DNA of 64,000 nt from JANQEU01 sp965601455 (GCA_965601455.1 OZ271831.1:2480001-2544000); one strand, 5' to 3'. Counted from the stretch's first letter, positions 1-8,662 are shown. Numbers and translations are program-made. Notes: generated by a model not told the origin, from the sequence alone.

Positions 1-93
1 ATTCTCATTCCTCACATCAGCAATGAAAAATTGCTGTGCCTGATTTACAAGGAATGTCAGCATAAGGCCGATAAACAGTGAACAACGTTTCAT
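1..93 (-). CDS. Exported protein, N-terminal fragment only
   Basis: An ATG at 93 opens a frame with no stop to the window edge (31 codons). The protein starts with a typical Sec signal: basic MKR, a hydrophobic run, then a polar NQAQQ stretch that fits a signal peptidase I site. Only the leader and about ten mature residues are visible, so no function can be given. It is read away from the rplT operon, leaving about 500 bp between them. Confidence 0.55.
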   Translation of the reverse strand, partial: MKRCSLFIGLMLTFLVNQAQQFFIADVRNEN

Positions 94-423
94 AGGTAGG
101 CCACTCTTTAGTTGATAAAGTCAAATAATTCGCCAAATAGTACTATAGTATACTATTATTCTGAATAGCTGGTTGTCGGTATATAAATGTACTGATTTTC
201 GAAAGAGAATCGAAATGTAATGCCAAAAGGTGCCTGTATTTAAACAAGTAGCCGATTATTAGTAATTGAGGAAAGAACTGGCAGCAGGGTATGCGAATGA
301 AAAATACCCACTTTCGGGTACCAAATTACCCTCTTTATGATGATTGCGAGACCTGAATGAAGTTGACTCAACATTCGTTCAATTGTAGATCGTAGCCTTC
401 AAGCGTCAGGACGGTGGGGAAAA

Positions 424-531
424 CAGCTTTAGCTAAAGCAACGGATAAATCCACCTTCGCCGAATCTACGACAAAAATCCACCTTCGCTGAAGCTACGGT
501 GAAAACCCGCCTTCGCTAAAGCTACGGCGGG
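424..531. repeat. Degenerate short intergenic repeats (CTTCGCTAAAGCTACGG type)
   Basis: At least three near-direct copies of a 20-bp unit, consensus CCACCTTCGCTGAAGCTACG, lie at 451-470, 479-498 and 508-527, about 28-29 bp apart. A more decayed relative lies at 424-444. The last copy is flanked by CCCGCC (506-511) and GGCGGG (526-531) and can fold as a hairpin. The core TTCG-N5-AAGCTAYG reappears in the repeat array near 39180, 39300 and 39560, so this looks like a genome-dispersed REP-like element. Confidence 0.6.
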
Positions 532-533
532 TA

Positions 534-570
534 AATAAAAAAAGCCGCTCCCAACTGGTGGAAACGGCTT
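534..570 (-). terminator. Rho-independent terminator of the rplT operon
   Basis: On the minus strand, AAGCCG (570-565) pairs with CGGCTT (547-542) and is followed by a run of T. It lies just downstream of the rplT stop. Confidence 0.8.
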
Positions 571-594
571 ATCCTCTCCTAAACTCTTGTTACT

Positions 595-939
595 TTATTT
601 ATTTACTTTCTCCACTATAGCTTTGAAAGCTTCAGGATTATTCATGGCCAGATCGGCCAGTACCTTTCGGTTAATATCGATCTCATTTTCTTTAAGCAAG
701 CCCATGAACTTGGAATAACTTAGTCCATATTCTCTAACCCCTGCGTTGATTCTTTGGATCCAGAGTGCTCTGAATTCCCTCTTCTTAGCTTTTCTGTCTC
801 GGTATGCATATGTCCATCCTTTTTCAATGGCATTTTTGGATACCGTCCAGACGTTTTTTCTACGACCAAAGTAACCTTTGGCGTTCTTCATCATTTTTTT
901 ACGCCGGTTCTTCGATGCTACGTGATTAACTGATCTCAT
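595..939 (-). CDS. rplT: 50S ribosomal protein L20
   Basis: L20 binds 23S rRNA early in assembly of the large subunit; in several bacteria it also represses its own operon. The 114-aa product shows the family signature: basic N-terminus RSVNHVASKNRRKKMMKNAKGY, the YAYRDRKAKKREFRALWIQRIN core, and a C-terminal RNA-binding domain around residues 60-114 (SYSKFMGLLK, DRKVLADLA-like). Length is normal. It is the last gene of infC-rpmI-rplT, separated from rpmI by 80 bp containing two palindromes, and is followed by a strong terminator. Confidence 0.97.
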   Translation of the reverse strand: MRSVNHVASKNRRKKMMKNAKGYFGRRKNVWTVSKNAIEKGWTYAYRDRKAKKREFRALWIQRINAGVREYGLSYSKFMGLLKENEIDINRKVLADLAMNNPEAFKAIVEKVNK

Positions 940-1019
940 TGATTAATTTTTGTTTTTGATAAAAGGCGATCCTATATAGGATGCTTAATACCTGGTATCG
1001 GGTTAAACCATAAACCTAA
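940..1019 (-). promoter_or_regulatory. rpmI-rplT spacer with two consecutive palindromes
   Basis: This 80-bp spacer carries ATCCTATATAGGAT (969-982, perfectly palindromic) and ATACCTGGTAT (988-998, palindromic around a central base). L20 is known to bind mRNA structures in the rpmI-rplT region in enterobacteria and firmicutes. Whether these palindromes are such a site, a processing site or a DNA operator cannot be told from sequence alone. Confidence 0.35.
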
Positions 1020-1214
1020 CTACAGTTTCAAAAGCTGCTTGATATTCTTCTCATCAGCTTTGTGTACAGTAGTCATGTGCGTAAGATTACGCTTTTGCTT
1101 CGTTTCCTTCTTCGTCAAAATATGACTTTTGAAGGCGTGCTTCCTTTTAATTTTTCCTGAGCCAGTAAGCTTGAATCTCTTCTTTGCTCCGGAATTAGTC
1201 TTCACTTTTGGCAT
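1020..1214 (-). CDS. rpmI: 50S ribosomal protein L35
   Basis: L35 is a small basic protein of the large ribosomal subunit. The 64-aa product has the family opening MPKVKTNSGAKKRFKLTGSG, followed by KIKRKHAFKSHILTKK, and is of normal length. It starts 6 bp after infC ends, so the two are surely co-transcribed and probably translationally coupled. Confidence 0.97.
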   Translation of the reverse strand: MPKVKTNSGAKKRFKLTGSGKIKRKHAFKSHILTKKETKQKRNLTHMTTVHKADEKNIKQLLKL

Positions 1215-1220
1215 TCTACT

Positions 1221-1772
1221 CTATTTTTTCTGTTTAGGAGACAGCATTAAAAACATTCGTTTTCCTTCAAGTCTAGGTAATTCCTCGACTTTCGCTTCCT
1301 CTTCCAGCGCCTGAGCAAATTTCAAGAGAAGTATTTCACCTCTCTCTTTAAAAACAATTGTGCGTCCAACAAAGTGAACGTACGCCTTTACCTTGGCTCC
1401 TTCCTGAAGAAACTTCTTCGCATGATTTAATTTAAAATTGAAGTCATGATCATCGGTATTTGGTCCGAAGCGAATTTCTTTAACAACAGTCTTCTGAGCC
1501 TTGGCCTTGATCTCCTTCTGCTTCTTCTTCTGTTCGTATTTAAACTTTGAATAATCAATGATCTTACAAACAGGTGGATCCGCTTTAGGTGAGATCTCCA
1601 CAAGGTCAAGACCTTGTTCTTCCGCAATTTTTAACGCTTTGGATAGAGGATATACATCAACTTTTACATTATCCCCAACTAATCGTATGGGGTCAGATGA
1701 TATCCTGCCATTGACCTTATAGGGTTCTTCTTGTCTGACTCTACCTATAGGTCTTCTTCTTTGTTTACCGAT
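1221..1772 (-). CDS. infC: Translation initiation factor IF-3, apparent AUC start
   Basis: IF-3 binds the 30S subunit and proofreads start-codon selection. The first in-frame ATG is at 1601, but reading from there removes most of the N-terminal domain. The frame stays open upstream and encodes family-typical sequence (GKQRRRPIGRVRQEEPYKVN, then VGDNVKVDVYPLSKALKIAEEQGLDLVEISP) back to an in-frame TAA at 1790-1788. In that stretch the only well-placed start is ATC at 1772-1770, six bases after AGGAGG (1784-1779). That gives 183 aa, the usual IF-3 length. E. coli infC starts with AUU, used for autoregulation by IF-3; an AUC start here would fit the same logic. The C-terminal domain (VKEIRFGPNTDDHDFNFKL) is intact. 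It heads infC-rpmI-rplT and follows thrS. Confidence 0.93.
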   Translation of the reverse strand: MGKQRRRPIGRVRQEEPYKVNGRISSDPIRLVGDNVKVDVYPLSKALKIAEEQGLDLVEISPKADPPVCKIIDYSKFKYEQKKKQKEIKAKAQKTVVKEIRFGPNTDDHDFNFKLNHAKKFLQEGAKVKAYVHFVGRTIVFKERGEILLLKFAQALEEEAKVEELPRLEGKRMFLMLSPKQKK

Positions 1773-1850
1773 TGTTTTCCTCCTTTTTTAGTTCAACCAT
1801 GAAAAAACGAACGCAAATATCGTATAATTTCCTTCTTTTTAAAGGTTTAT

Positions 1851-3797
1851 CTAGTTTAATAATTCTGAAATCCTATCCTCAAAGAGTCTTTTAAAGTCCT
1901 CCAGTGTCATAATTCCCTGGTCTCCTTTTCCATGTTCCCTGACGGCGACTGTCCCATTTTGAGATTCCTGATCCCCGACGATTAACATAAATGGGGTCTT
2001 ATTGATTTCAGCATCCCGAATTTTTTTTCCAATTTTCTCATCCCGTTCATCAATAAAACCACTCATATCATTTTCTTGTAAATCCGCGTACACTCTGGAT
2101 GCGTAATCATGGTATTTTTCAGATATGGGCAGAACAGCGACCTGATCAGGTGCAAGCCAAAGTGGGAAATTTCCAGCAGTGTTTTCAATCAAAATAGCAA
2201 CAAAACGCTCCATTGATCCAAAAGGAGCTCTATGTATCATAACCGGTCTGTGTTTCTGATTGTCCGATCCAACATATTCCAGTTCAAAGCGCTCCGGAAG
2301 GTTGTAATCTACCTGAATGGTACCTAGTTGCCATTTTCTACCAAGTGCATCCTTTACCATAAAGTCAAGTTTGGGACCATAAAATGCAGCTTCCCCGGAT
2401 TCTACAACGTAGGTTAAGCCTTTTTCCTTCGCTACTTCTTCGATCTCCCTTTCCGCTTTCTCCCAGCTGTCTTGTTCTCCAATATATTTTGTTGGATTAT
2501 CTAAATCTCTAATTGAAACTTGCGCAATAAACTCACTGAATCCTAGTGATTTAAAGACATATAACACTAGATCAATTACCTTTGCAAACTCTTCTTTCAC
2601 CTGATCCGGACGACAAAAGATATGTGCATCATCTTGTGTGAATCCCCTTACTCTTGTCAGGCCATGAAGTTCCCCACTTTGTTCATAGCGATAAACTGTA
2701 CCAAACTCAGCATACCGTATAGGTAGTTCTTTGTATGACTTAGGTTTGGCCTTATAGATTTCACAGTGATGCGGGCAATTCATGGGTTTTAAAAGAAATT
2801 CCTCGTCATCAGCAGGGGTATGAATGGGTTGAAATGAGTCCTCCCCATACTTTTCATAATGTCCGCTGGTGACATAGAGTTCTTTTGCTCCAATATGCGG
2901 AGAAATCACCGGCTCGTATCCGGCTTTGACCTGAGCTTTTCTCATGAAATTTTCAAGTCGTTCACGAAGAATGGCACCTTTTGGCAACCATAACGGTAGG
3001 CCTTTCCCTACTCTCTGAGAAAAGGTGAATAGCTCAAGCTCTTGTCCAATCTTTCGATGGTCTCGTTTTTTGGCCTCTTCCAACAGCTCTAGATGTTCCT
3101 TGAGCTCTTTCTGCTTTGGGAACGTAATTCCATATAGTCTTGTCAATTGCTGCCTTTTTTCATCCCCTCTCCAATATGCTCCAGCGACATTCAGTATTTT
3201 GGCGGCCTTAACAAAGCCCGTATTCGGAATGTGCGGGCCACGACAGAGATCGGTGAAATTGCCTTGTGTGTAGAAAGTGATGTTTCCATCCTCCAAATCC
3301 TCCAGCAATTCTAATTTGTATTCATCTCCCTTTTCCTGGTAGTAAGAGATAGCGTCCTTTTTTGAGATTTCCTTTCTTACATATACATTCTTTTGCCTAG
3401 CCAACTCAAGCATCTTGTTTTCGATTTTTTCAAGATGTTCACTATCAAATTCAAGGTCACCAAAATCGACATCATAGTAGAATCCAGATTCAATAGGTGG
3501 ACCAATCCCAAACTTTATTCCCGGGTATAACTCTTCTAATGCTTCGGCCATCAAATGGGCGGAGCTATGCCACATGGTTGATTTTCCCTCATCATCATTC
3601 CATGTCAGCAATTGTAGTTTTGCATCGGCTGTGATGGATCTTGTCGCATCCCATACCTCCCCGTCGACTTTTGCCGCCAATACATTTCGCGCTAATCCCT
3701 CACTAATACTCAGGGCAACATCCATTGAGGTTACACCAGAATTAAACTGCTTTACGCTACCATCAGGTAGGGTAATGTTTACTTTTTGATCACTCAT
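1851..3797 (-). CDS. thrS: Threonyl-tRNA synthetase
   Basis: ThrRS charges tRNA-Thr with threonine. The 648-aa protein has the full domain set: TGS domain (about 1-65), second additional/editing domain (about 70-220, with HSSAHLMAEALEELYP), class II catalytic core with GLTRVRGFTQDDAHIFC and the zinc-binding cysteine in MNCPHHCEIY, motif 3 near APFGSMERF, and an anticodon-binding domain at the end (LIVGDQESQNGTVAVR). Length is standard. Its ATG shares one base with the stop of the upstream TPR lipoprotein gene (TAATG), and infC follows 78 bp downstream: the common thrS-infC-rpmI-rplT order. Confidence 0.98.
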   Translation of the reverse strand: MSDQKVNITLPDGSVKQFNSGVTSMDVALSISEGLARNVLAAKVDGEVWDATRSITADAKLQLLTWNDDEGKSTMWHSSAHLMAEALEELYPGIKFGIGPPIESGFYYDVDFGDLEFDSEHLEKIENKMLELARQKNVYVRKEISKKDAISYYQEKGDEYKLELLEDLEDGNITFYTQGNFTDLCRGPHIPNTGFVKAAKILNVAGAYWRGDEKRQQLTRLYGITFPKQKELKEHLELLEEAKKRDHRKIGQELELFTFSQRVGKGLPLWLPKGAILRERLENFMRKAQVKAGYEPVISPHIGAKELYVTSGHYEKYGEDSFQPIHTPADDEEFLLKPMNCPHHCEIYKAKPKSYKELPIRYAEFGTVYRYEQSGELHGLTRVRGFTQDDAHIFCRPDQVKEEFAKVIDLVLYVFKSLGFSEFIAQVSIRDLDNPTKYIGEQDSWEKAEREIEEVAKEKGLTYVVESGEAAFYGPKLDFMVKDALGRKWQLGTIQVDYNLPERFELEYVGSDNQKHRPVMIHRAPFGSMERFVAILIENTAGNFPLWLAPDQVAVLPISEKYHDYASRVYADLQENDMSGFIDERDEKIGKKIRDAEINKTPFMLIVGDQESQNGTVAVREHGKGDQGIMTLEDFKRLFEDRISELLN

Positions 3798-4861
3798 TAA
3801 TTACGATCCGACTTTTTAGAATCTAACTGAAGCATTGGAATATCCCTCTGGCTATTCCTAATTTTCTGCAAATATGCGATTTTTCGATTTACAAGCTCAA
3901 CTTGTTCAAGGACAGTTTGATCCGTTGAATCAATTGTTAAAAGTTTATTGTAGAAAGTCAAAGATGTTCTGAAAAAACCCCGGTCCTGAAACAGGTCACC
4001 GGCAATCATAAGGGCTTCAGAATCCGTCGAATCAGCCTGTAATAACTTATTAATGTAAAGAGATGCGGAATCCCATTTTTTTTCATTTCGATACCACTGA
4101 GAAGCAATAAGGTATTCTTCCCGATCCATATCTCCTAATAAGGTTGATTTTGCGATTGCTGTATCACCAAGTTGATAGTATAATTGAGCTAAAAGACGAT
4201 TTCCCGATCTAGTTAAGCGGGTTTGTTCCGCAACAGATACTAAAAAAGTGATTCCGCCCTGGACATCATCCAAATTGCTTAGTGCCGGAATGAAATCGCT
4301 CACCTGATCCATAGTGAGTAAGCCCATTTCAGGCGCTGGAAACAAAAACTGAAGCGCTCCTACAGTATCACCTATACTTAAGTAGCCCCTGGCCATCAAC
4401 AAATAATCTTGAACTGTGGAGTCTGGTTGAAAATTCTGCAAATCATCTATTAGCTGGTTGTCAGTGGCCAGGGCCATACGAATCTCCAATTTCGTTCTCT
4501 TTAATTCCGGGGAAACCTCCCCCATTCTTTCCAATTCATCTATCAGATCAAGAAGGCTTTTCCTACGTTCGTTTACTTGATAAAAACCAATCTGTTGAGA
4601 AATGAATGTAGGATCTAAACCAAGTAGAACCTTGGCTCTTTCTATCGGTCTTTCAGCTTCTTCGGGCCAATTAAGCTTTTCATAATACGACAGTTGTAGC
4701 TTTATCAATCGGGCGTCTTCCGGATTATTCTCAATCTCAGATTCTATTTGTGCAATCGACCGAACGTAAAAGTCTGAATCCAGGCTAGGTGTAATTATTT
4801 TGTCCTTTTGTTTCGGAGAACAGGAAACCAAAATCAATACAAAACAAACCCATCGATACAT
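3797..4861 (-). CDS. TPR-repeat lipoprotein
   Basis: The 354-aa product starts with a short lipoprotein signal ending in the lipobox LVSC (Cys14), so it should be lipid-anchored in the envelope. The rest is helical with degenerate tetratricopeptide repeats, clearest at both ends (KLQLSYYEKLNWPEEAERPIERA near 55-75 and ALMIAGDLFQDRGFFRTSLTFYNKLL near 285-310). TPRs usually mediate protein-protein contacts; no catalytic motif is seen. It lies 2 bp after the DUF5686 gene and overlaps thrS by one base, so the three are likely co-transcribed. Specific function unknown. Confidence 0.8.
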   Translation of the reverse strand: MYRWVCFVLILVSCSPKQKDKIITPSLDSDFYVRSIAQIESEIENNPEDARLIKLQLSYYEKLNWPEEAERPIERAKVLLGLDPTFISQQIGFYQVNERRKSLLDLIDELERMGEVSPELKRTKLEIRMALATDNQLIDDLQNFQPDSTVQDYLLMARGYLSIGDTVGALQFLFPAPEMGLLTMDQVSDFIPALSNLDDVQGGITFLVSVAEQTRLTRSGNRLLAQLYYQLGDTAIAKSTLLGDMDREEYLIASQWYRNEKKWDSASLYINKLLQADSTDSEALMIAGDLFQDRGFFRTSLTFYNKLLTIDSTDQTVLEQVELVNRKIAYLQKIRNSQRDIPMLQLDSKKSDRN

Positions 4862-4863
4862 GT

Positions 4864-7353
4864 TCAGAAAATAAGCTGTGCACTAAACTTCACCCCAAAG
4901 TTATTTACATCAGGATTATCTAAATAGGTAAGTCTATGAAAAGCATCAATTCTAAATACTTTGAAAATATTCTCAATACCATATCCAAGTTCCACGTAAG
5001 GTATTCCGTCGAATGACTGAAACGGTATTCTGGGCATTCCCTCTCGATTTAATGGGTAATCAACCAAGTTTATATTTTGGTCACTAATATCACCATACAC
5101 CAAGTTCGCGTTTCCAACTGCCCTCCATTTTAGCTTCCTTATCAATGGGATTTTATTGAAAATCAAACCCTCAAATGAATGTCGATACCTCACAGAAATA
5201 AAGCGATCCGCACTAAACTCAAAGAAATTCATGAGGTTGTAGGTAAAACTGGCGTAGAATGGGGTCTCGTTTCCTATCAAGTTGAAAAGGAGAGGATATG
5301 GAACTTCACCAAACACTTGGCCAGCTCTAATTTGTATCCTTGAAACACCTAAGGGTCCAAGCGGTTGTCTTTGCGAAAGAGTCATTTGCAATTTGTGGTA
5401 GTAAAGATCTGATCCTAGTAATCCAGGTACTCCAAAAGAGTAATCCAATACCACGATAGGCCATAATACTGAACCAAGGCTCCATCTTTCATTATCATTA
5501 ACTACAAATAGCTCGTCCTTTCCCCACTTAGTACTCAGTCTTAGTTCGGCCACCTCAAATTGTTGGAGAAACTCTCCTGGTTCTTGCCTGGAGGTACTGA
5601 ATCGAAAGTCATACTGTGGCGTAAATCGCTGGTGTTGTACCCCGAAGGTCTGGCTTATTCCTCTGATTAATTGTCGCTCAAGTTCAACTTTATTGCGGGT
5701 GAATAAAAACGGAAGCGTTAAGTTCCCAAAACGACTAAAGGTGAACAGAAAACTTCTGGTTGACACGTCATCCCCTAGCAACCAAATCTGATCGAGCTCT
5801 TCCTGACGCTCGAGGTGCAAAGTAGTCCAGTGATTTCGATCCAGTACAACATTCACGTAGGACTGATATTTTATCCTCTCGTCTTGAAAACCATAAGCGA
5901 CATACCCGCCCAAAGTCACCTTCTTACTAAATTGGAAGTTCGTTCTACCTCCAACTCCTAATCGCAATCCCTCTATGTTGTTATCACCATAAAAAACAGT
6001 GTAAGGGCCTAAATCAATTGGACCCGTAGTATAGAAACCTGTAAATCCAAATTTCGCTGCATCTACCCCAGCTTTTACAAAGGGTATCTTCTTTAGTGTA
6101 TCGATCATCTGATACACACTGGCTTCGGTTGATGTCAGAGGATCGTGTCGATATTCTTCCCAAAATGTCTCATCATCCTTACGGGCATCTGGTTTCAGAG
6201 AAACAGGGTTTAAATAAAACTCTGATTCTCTGGGTTTATTGACGGTAACATCTTTGGTGCTTATGTAGAATTTTGCGAGTAAACCTGCAGAGTTTTTTGA
6301 TAATTGGCTAATGTCGACGATCACTCTTGATTTGTGCGGAATCCATGCTCCTGTTGATGTTCTTTTGAGGTTCTGTTGAATCTTGATTTTCTCGATATAG
6401 TTTAGATTAACGCTCTTACGAACGGTGGCATCTATCTGCTTGATAGCGAAATCATCAGAGGTGATCCACATGGTACCCTGGAAGAGTGGGTCCTGGTCGT
6501 TGCTGGGATAGAAATCCAATCGATAAACATAGTCGTCATCCAACCATAAGCTGTCTACCAAATCATAGTCGTAGTACAACTTCCATCCGTCTGAAATGGG
6601 AGAAGCAAAAGCCTTTGACATAATGTTGAGCCAATTACGATAGAAATTGTACTCCTGTAATGTGGATCCCACAATTTGAGCGGTTGTGGTTCCGTCGGTC
6701 AAACCTACTCCAGTAATTTTAGTATGAAGGATGTCTTCATGTTTGAAAACAGGATTATTTCTGAAATAAAAACGACTAATCGTCTCAGAAATAAAAACTG
6801 GTAAAATTGGCTTTCCATCCTCCCCAGCAATTTGATCTATACTGTCTAACACGTTTGTAATGGATCGCACTACTCTTCTATCCCTTAACCGGTCGGACAT
6901 GTTGTCTACATCTAACTCGATTTTGGTGTAGGCTTCATATTCAAATGCTTCAAGTGATCTTTTGTCATTTCTAGGTTTATTCTTGATCACCTCGCGCATA
7001 ATTGGGTGAGCAGGATTTTCACCTGCGTAAACAACTACTTCTGACAGGGTTTTTACATCTTCCTCCAGTTGAAAATTGATTATTGGCTCTGACAGGTTTA
7101 TCGGTTTATTCCTGGACACATAGCCAATTGAACGTGCTTGTAAGCTATCATCGGAGACTTCTACCTGAAGTCTATAGTTGCCCTCAAAATCTGTAATTGC
7201 CCCTGTGGATTTACCAACTACCGCAATTGTGGCAAAGGGTATTGGTGACCCTGTATTCACGTCTATAACCTTACCAGTTATTGTGACTTTTGACTGTCCA
7301 ACAATTGGTGAATAAGCAAATAGTAATACAATTATTCCAGTGAGAATCCTCAA
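4864..7353 (-). CDS. DUF5686 family outer-membrane protein with carboxypeptidase-like domain
   Basis: The 829-aa protein has a Sec signal (cleavage near VGQS) and a carboxypeptidase regulatory-like domain at about 20-100 (VTITGKVIDVNTGSPIPFATIAV, ITDFEGNYRLQV). The long remainder fits the Bacteroidota DUF5686 family, with VVYAGENPAHPIMREVIKNK and alternating amphipathic strands suggesting an outer-membrane beta-barrel that ends in an aromatic residue (QLIF). The family often occurs with TonB-related envelope genes but has no firmly assigned substrate. It starts the run toward thrS, with a 2-bp gap to the TPR lipoprotein. Confidence 0.85.
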   Translation of the reverse strand: MRILTGIIVLLFAYSPIVGQSKVTITGKVIDVNTGSPIPFATIAVVGKSTGAITDFEGNYRLQVEVSDDSLQARSIGYVSRNKPINLSEPIINFQLEEDVKTLSEVVVYAGENPAHPIMREVIKNKPRNDKRSLEAFEYEAYTKIELDVDNMSDRLRDRRVVRSITNVLDSIDQIAGEDGKPILPVFISETISRFYFRNNPVFKHEDILHTKITGVGLTDGTTTAQIVGSTLQEYNFYRNWLNIMSKAFASPISDGWKLYYDYDLVDSLWLDDDYVYRLDFYPSNDQDPLFQGTMWITSDDFAIKQIDATVRKSVNLNYIEKIKIQQNLKRTSTGAWIPHKSRVIVDISQLSKNSAGLLAKFYISTKDVTVNKPRESEFYLNPVSLKPDARKDDETFWEEYRHDPLTSTEASVYQMIDTLKKIPFVKAGVDAAKFGFTGFYTTGPIDLGPYTVFYGDNNIEGLRLGVGGRTNFQFSKKVTLGGYVAYGFQDERIKYQSYVNVVLDRNHWTTLHLERQEELDQIWLLGDDVSTRSFLFTFSRFGNLTLPFLFTRNKVELERQLIRGISQTFGVQHQRFTPQYDFRFSTSRQEPGEFLQQFEVAELRLSTKWGKDELFVVNDNERWSLGSVLWPIVVLDYSFGVPGLLGSDLYYHKLQMTLSQRQPLGPLGVSRIQIRAGQVFGEVPYPLLFNLIGNETPFYASFTYNLMNFFEFSADRFISVRYRHSFEGLIFNKIPLIRKLKWRAVGNANLVYGDISDQNINLVDYPLNREGMPRIPFQSFDGIPYVELGYGIENIFKVFRIDAFHRLTYLDNPDVNNFGVKFSAQLIF

Positions 7354-7422
7354 GATGGAAGGTTTAGCGTTTTGGGTAACGCAAAAATGTACGTAATGAA
7401 CTAATTAAAGGTTAAAAGAATA

Positions 7423-8214
7423 TTAATTTGATTCGGGTTGATTCTTTTTCAGCTTATTCACATCATCCTGAAGATTTAGTACTATTCCTGTCAATTTTTC
7501 AAGAGAAATATCACTTTCTGAGGAAGGATCTGGAAATTGAATACTGATGAAGGCAATAGCTTCCCATATTTCTTCAACCTCTATAGGATCCAGTTCATAC
7601 GCCTGATAGTTTTTGTTATCGGAAACCAAGAATAGCTTCCCCTTCTCATCCAGGTAGTTGAATACTCTTTTATAAACAATGCCCTCCTTTCGCGTGATGA
7701 GTATATAGGTCTTTCCATTTTTAATATCCCTTATGGATTCCAGATACTTACCAATTACAATTGATCCCGGTGCCAGGGGTATCATGGAGTCCCCCGTTAT
7801 TTCAAAGGCCCGATGTGTGGCATTATTTGGCAGAATTGGTAATTTAAATTTTGGCAATTCAGCTATGTACTCCGGGTCTGAAAATCCATTAAGATATCCT
7901 GCGGCAGCCTTTTGAGGAACCAATTCAATATTCTCGTTATCTTCCTGATCTACAGTAATGGACAGAACTCTTACTTTCTCCCTAAGAGGATTTTTAGCCA
8001 CTTCTTTTGTCAGATCTTGATTTATCAGGCTATCGGTTGTTATTTCAAGAATTGATGCGATAGTGGTAAGTGTTTGAAGTCGAGGTTCAGCTCTCCCTTC
8101 CTCATAGGCACCCACAAGTGATCGTTTTATACCTACTTTTTCAGCGAATTGTTCCTGTGTCAATCCTGCTTTCTTTCTTAGAAACTTTATGTTTTCGGCT
8201 ATACTCATGTTCAA
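7423..8214 (-). CDS. LexA-like HTH-XRE / peptidase S24 repressor
   Basis: A 263-aa transcriptional regulator. Residues about 6-60 form an XRE-type helix-turn-helix (NIKFLRKKAGLTQEQFAEKVGIKRSLVGAYEEGR). The C-terminal half is an S24 (LexA/UmuD) fold: a likely self-cleavage bond Ala105-Gly106 (KAAAGYL), catalytic Ser143 (GDSM) and Lys182 (VYKRV). All three elements needed for RecA-stimulated autocleavage are present. It is 50 bp downstream of a 96-aa unknown on the same strand and divergent from a dinB operon whose control region holds repeated palindromes, its probable operators. The start could also be Met3. Family and cleavage elements are clear; target and inducer are inferred. Confidence 0.9.
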   Translation of the reverse strand: MNMSIAENIKFLRKKAGLTQEQFAEKVGIKRSLVGAYEEGRAEPRLQTLTTIASILEITTDSLINQDLTKEVAKNPLREKVRVLSITVDQEDNENIELVPQKAAAGYLNGFSDPEYIAELPKFKLPILPNNATHRAFEITGDSMIPLAPGSIVIGKYLESIRDIKNGKTYILITRKEGIVYKRVFNYLDEKGKLFLVSDNKNYQAYELDPIEVEEIWEAIAFISIQFPDPSSESDISLEKLTGIVLNLQDDVNKLKKNQPESN

Positions 8215-8264
8215 TACGCAAATTAACGACTAAGTACCTTTCGACCCAGTTTTCCCATGAAGAC

Positions 8265-8555
8265 CTACTTATCGAAAATAATAAAACTCATATCAGATGG
8301 TTTCTCCTTCCCGATCGAGAACAAGTGCATCTGGTGAAAGTCTCTGTTATTCCGGATCGTGGTCAACTTGTCCTTAATACGAAGTACCACTTCTTTCAGG
8401 GTATGATTTGATTCCACTAAAACGTATCCATAGTAATCCTCGCGATTATCGACTGAGGCTGTGAATTTTACTTGACATTTTCCTGAAGTTAATCGCTTAG
8501 AAGACAACTTCAACTTACAATAATCATCATAACTGATCTCCGACTGTATTTCCAT
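8265..8555 (-). CDS. Unknown 96-aa protein in SOS-like module
   Basis: I do not recognise this 96-aa product. It is rich in charged and beta-prone segments (CQVKFTASVDNREDYYGYVLVES), has no signal or membrane segment, and ends in SFIIFDK. It is the first gene of the leftward transcript that also holds the S24 repressor. Its ATG lies 26 bp from palindrome 8582-8596, so it should be controlled by the same repressor. A role in the damage response or in tuning the repressor is only an inference from position. Confidence 0.65.
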   Translation of the reverse strand: MEIQSEISYDDYCKLKLSSKRLTSGKCQVKFTASVDNREDYYGYVLVESNHTLKEVVLRIKDKLTTIRNNRDFHQMHLFSIGKEKPSDMSFIIFDK

Positions 8556-8662
8556 CCAACAAGAATTATTTTACAATTAATACTATTATTATTAGTATTT
8601 ACTCTCACTAAATTAGCATAAATATACTAATTTTACTAGTATGTCTAATTTTATTAGTAATT
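8556..8662. promoter_or_regulatory. Divergent promoter region with repeated 15-bp palindromic operators
   Basis: This 107-bp AT-rich spacer separates the repressor transcript (left) from the dinB transcript (right). It contains 15-mers close to ACTAAT-N3-ATTAGT at 8582-8596 (ACTATTATTATTAGT), 8626-8640 (ACTAATTTTACTAGT) and 8644-8658 (TCTAATTTTATTAGT), plus the short palindrome CTAAATTAG at 8608-8616. The rightmost copy ends 4 bp before the ATG at 8663. A perfect copy of the 15-mer precedes the gene at 27284. The best explanation is binding by the adjacent HTH-S24 protein; this is inferred. Confidence 0.7.

Larger units (their letters stand above)
94..594. other. Intergenic region with short repeats, no gene seen
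   Basis: This 500-bp gap has no convincing ORF. Its left part is AT-rich and presumably holds the promoter of the leftward gene at 1-93. From about 424 it contains degenerate direct copies of a short GC-richer repeat, and at 534-570 the terminator of the rplT operon. Confidence 0.6.

Noticed and set aside
1221..1601. infC beginning at the first ATG
   Set aside because: That start removes the conserved N-terminal domain, which is encoded in frame upstream.
8070..8411. Plus-strand 113-aa ORF
   Set aside because: It is antisense to the helix-turn-helix coding sequence and the next gene; no recognisable domain.
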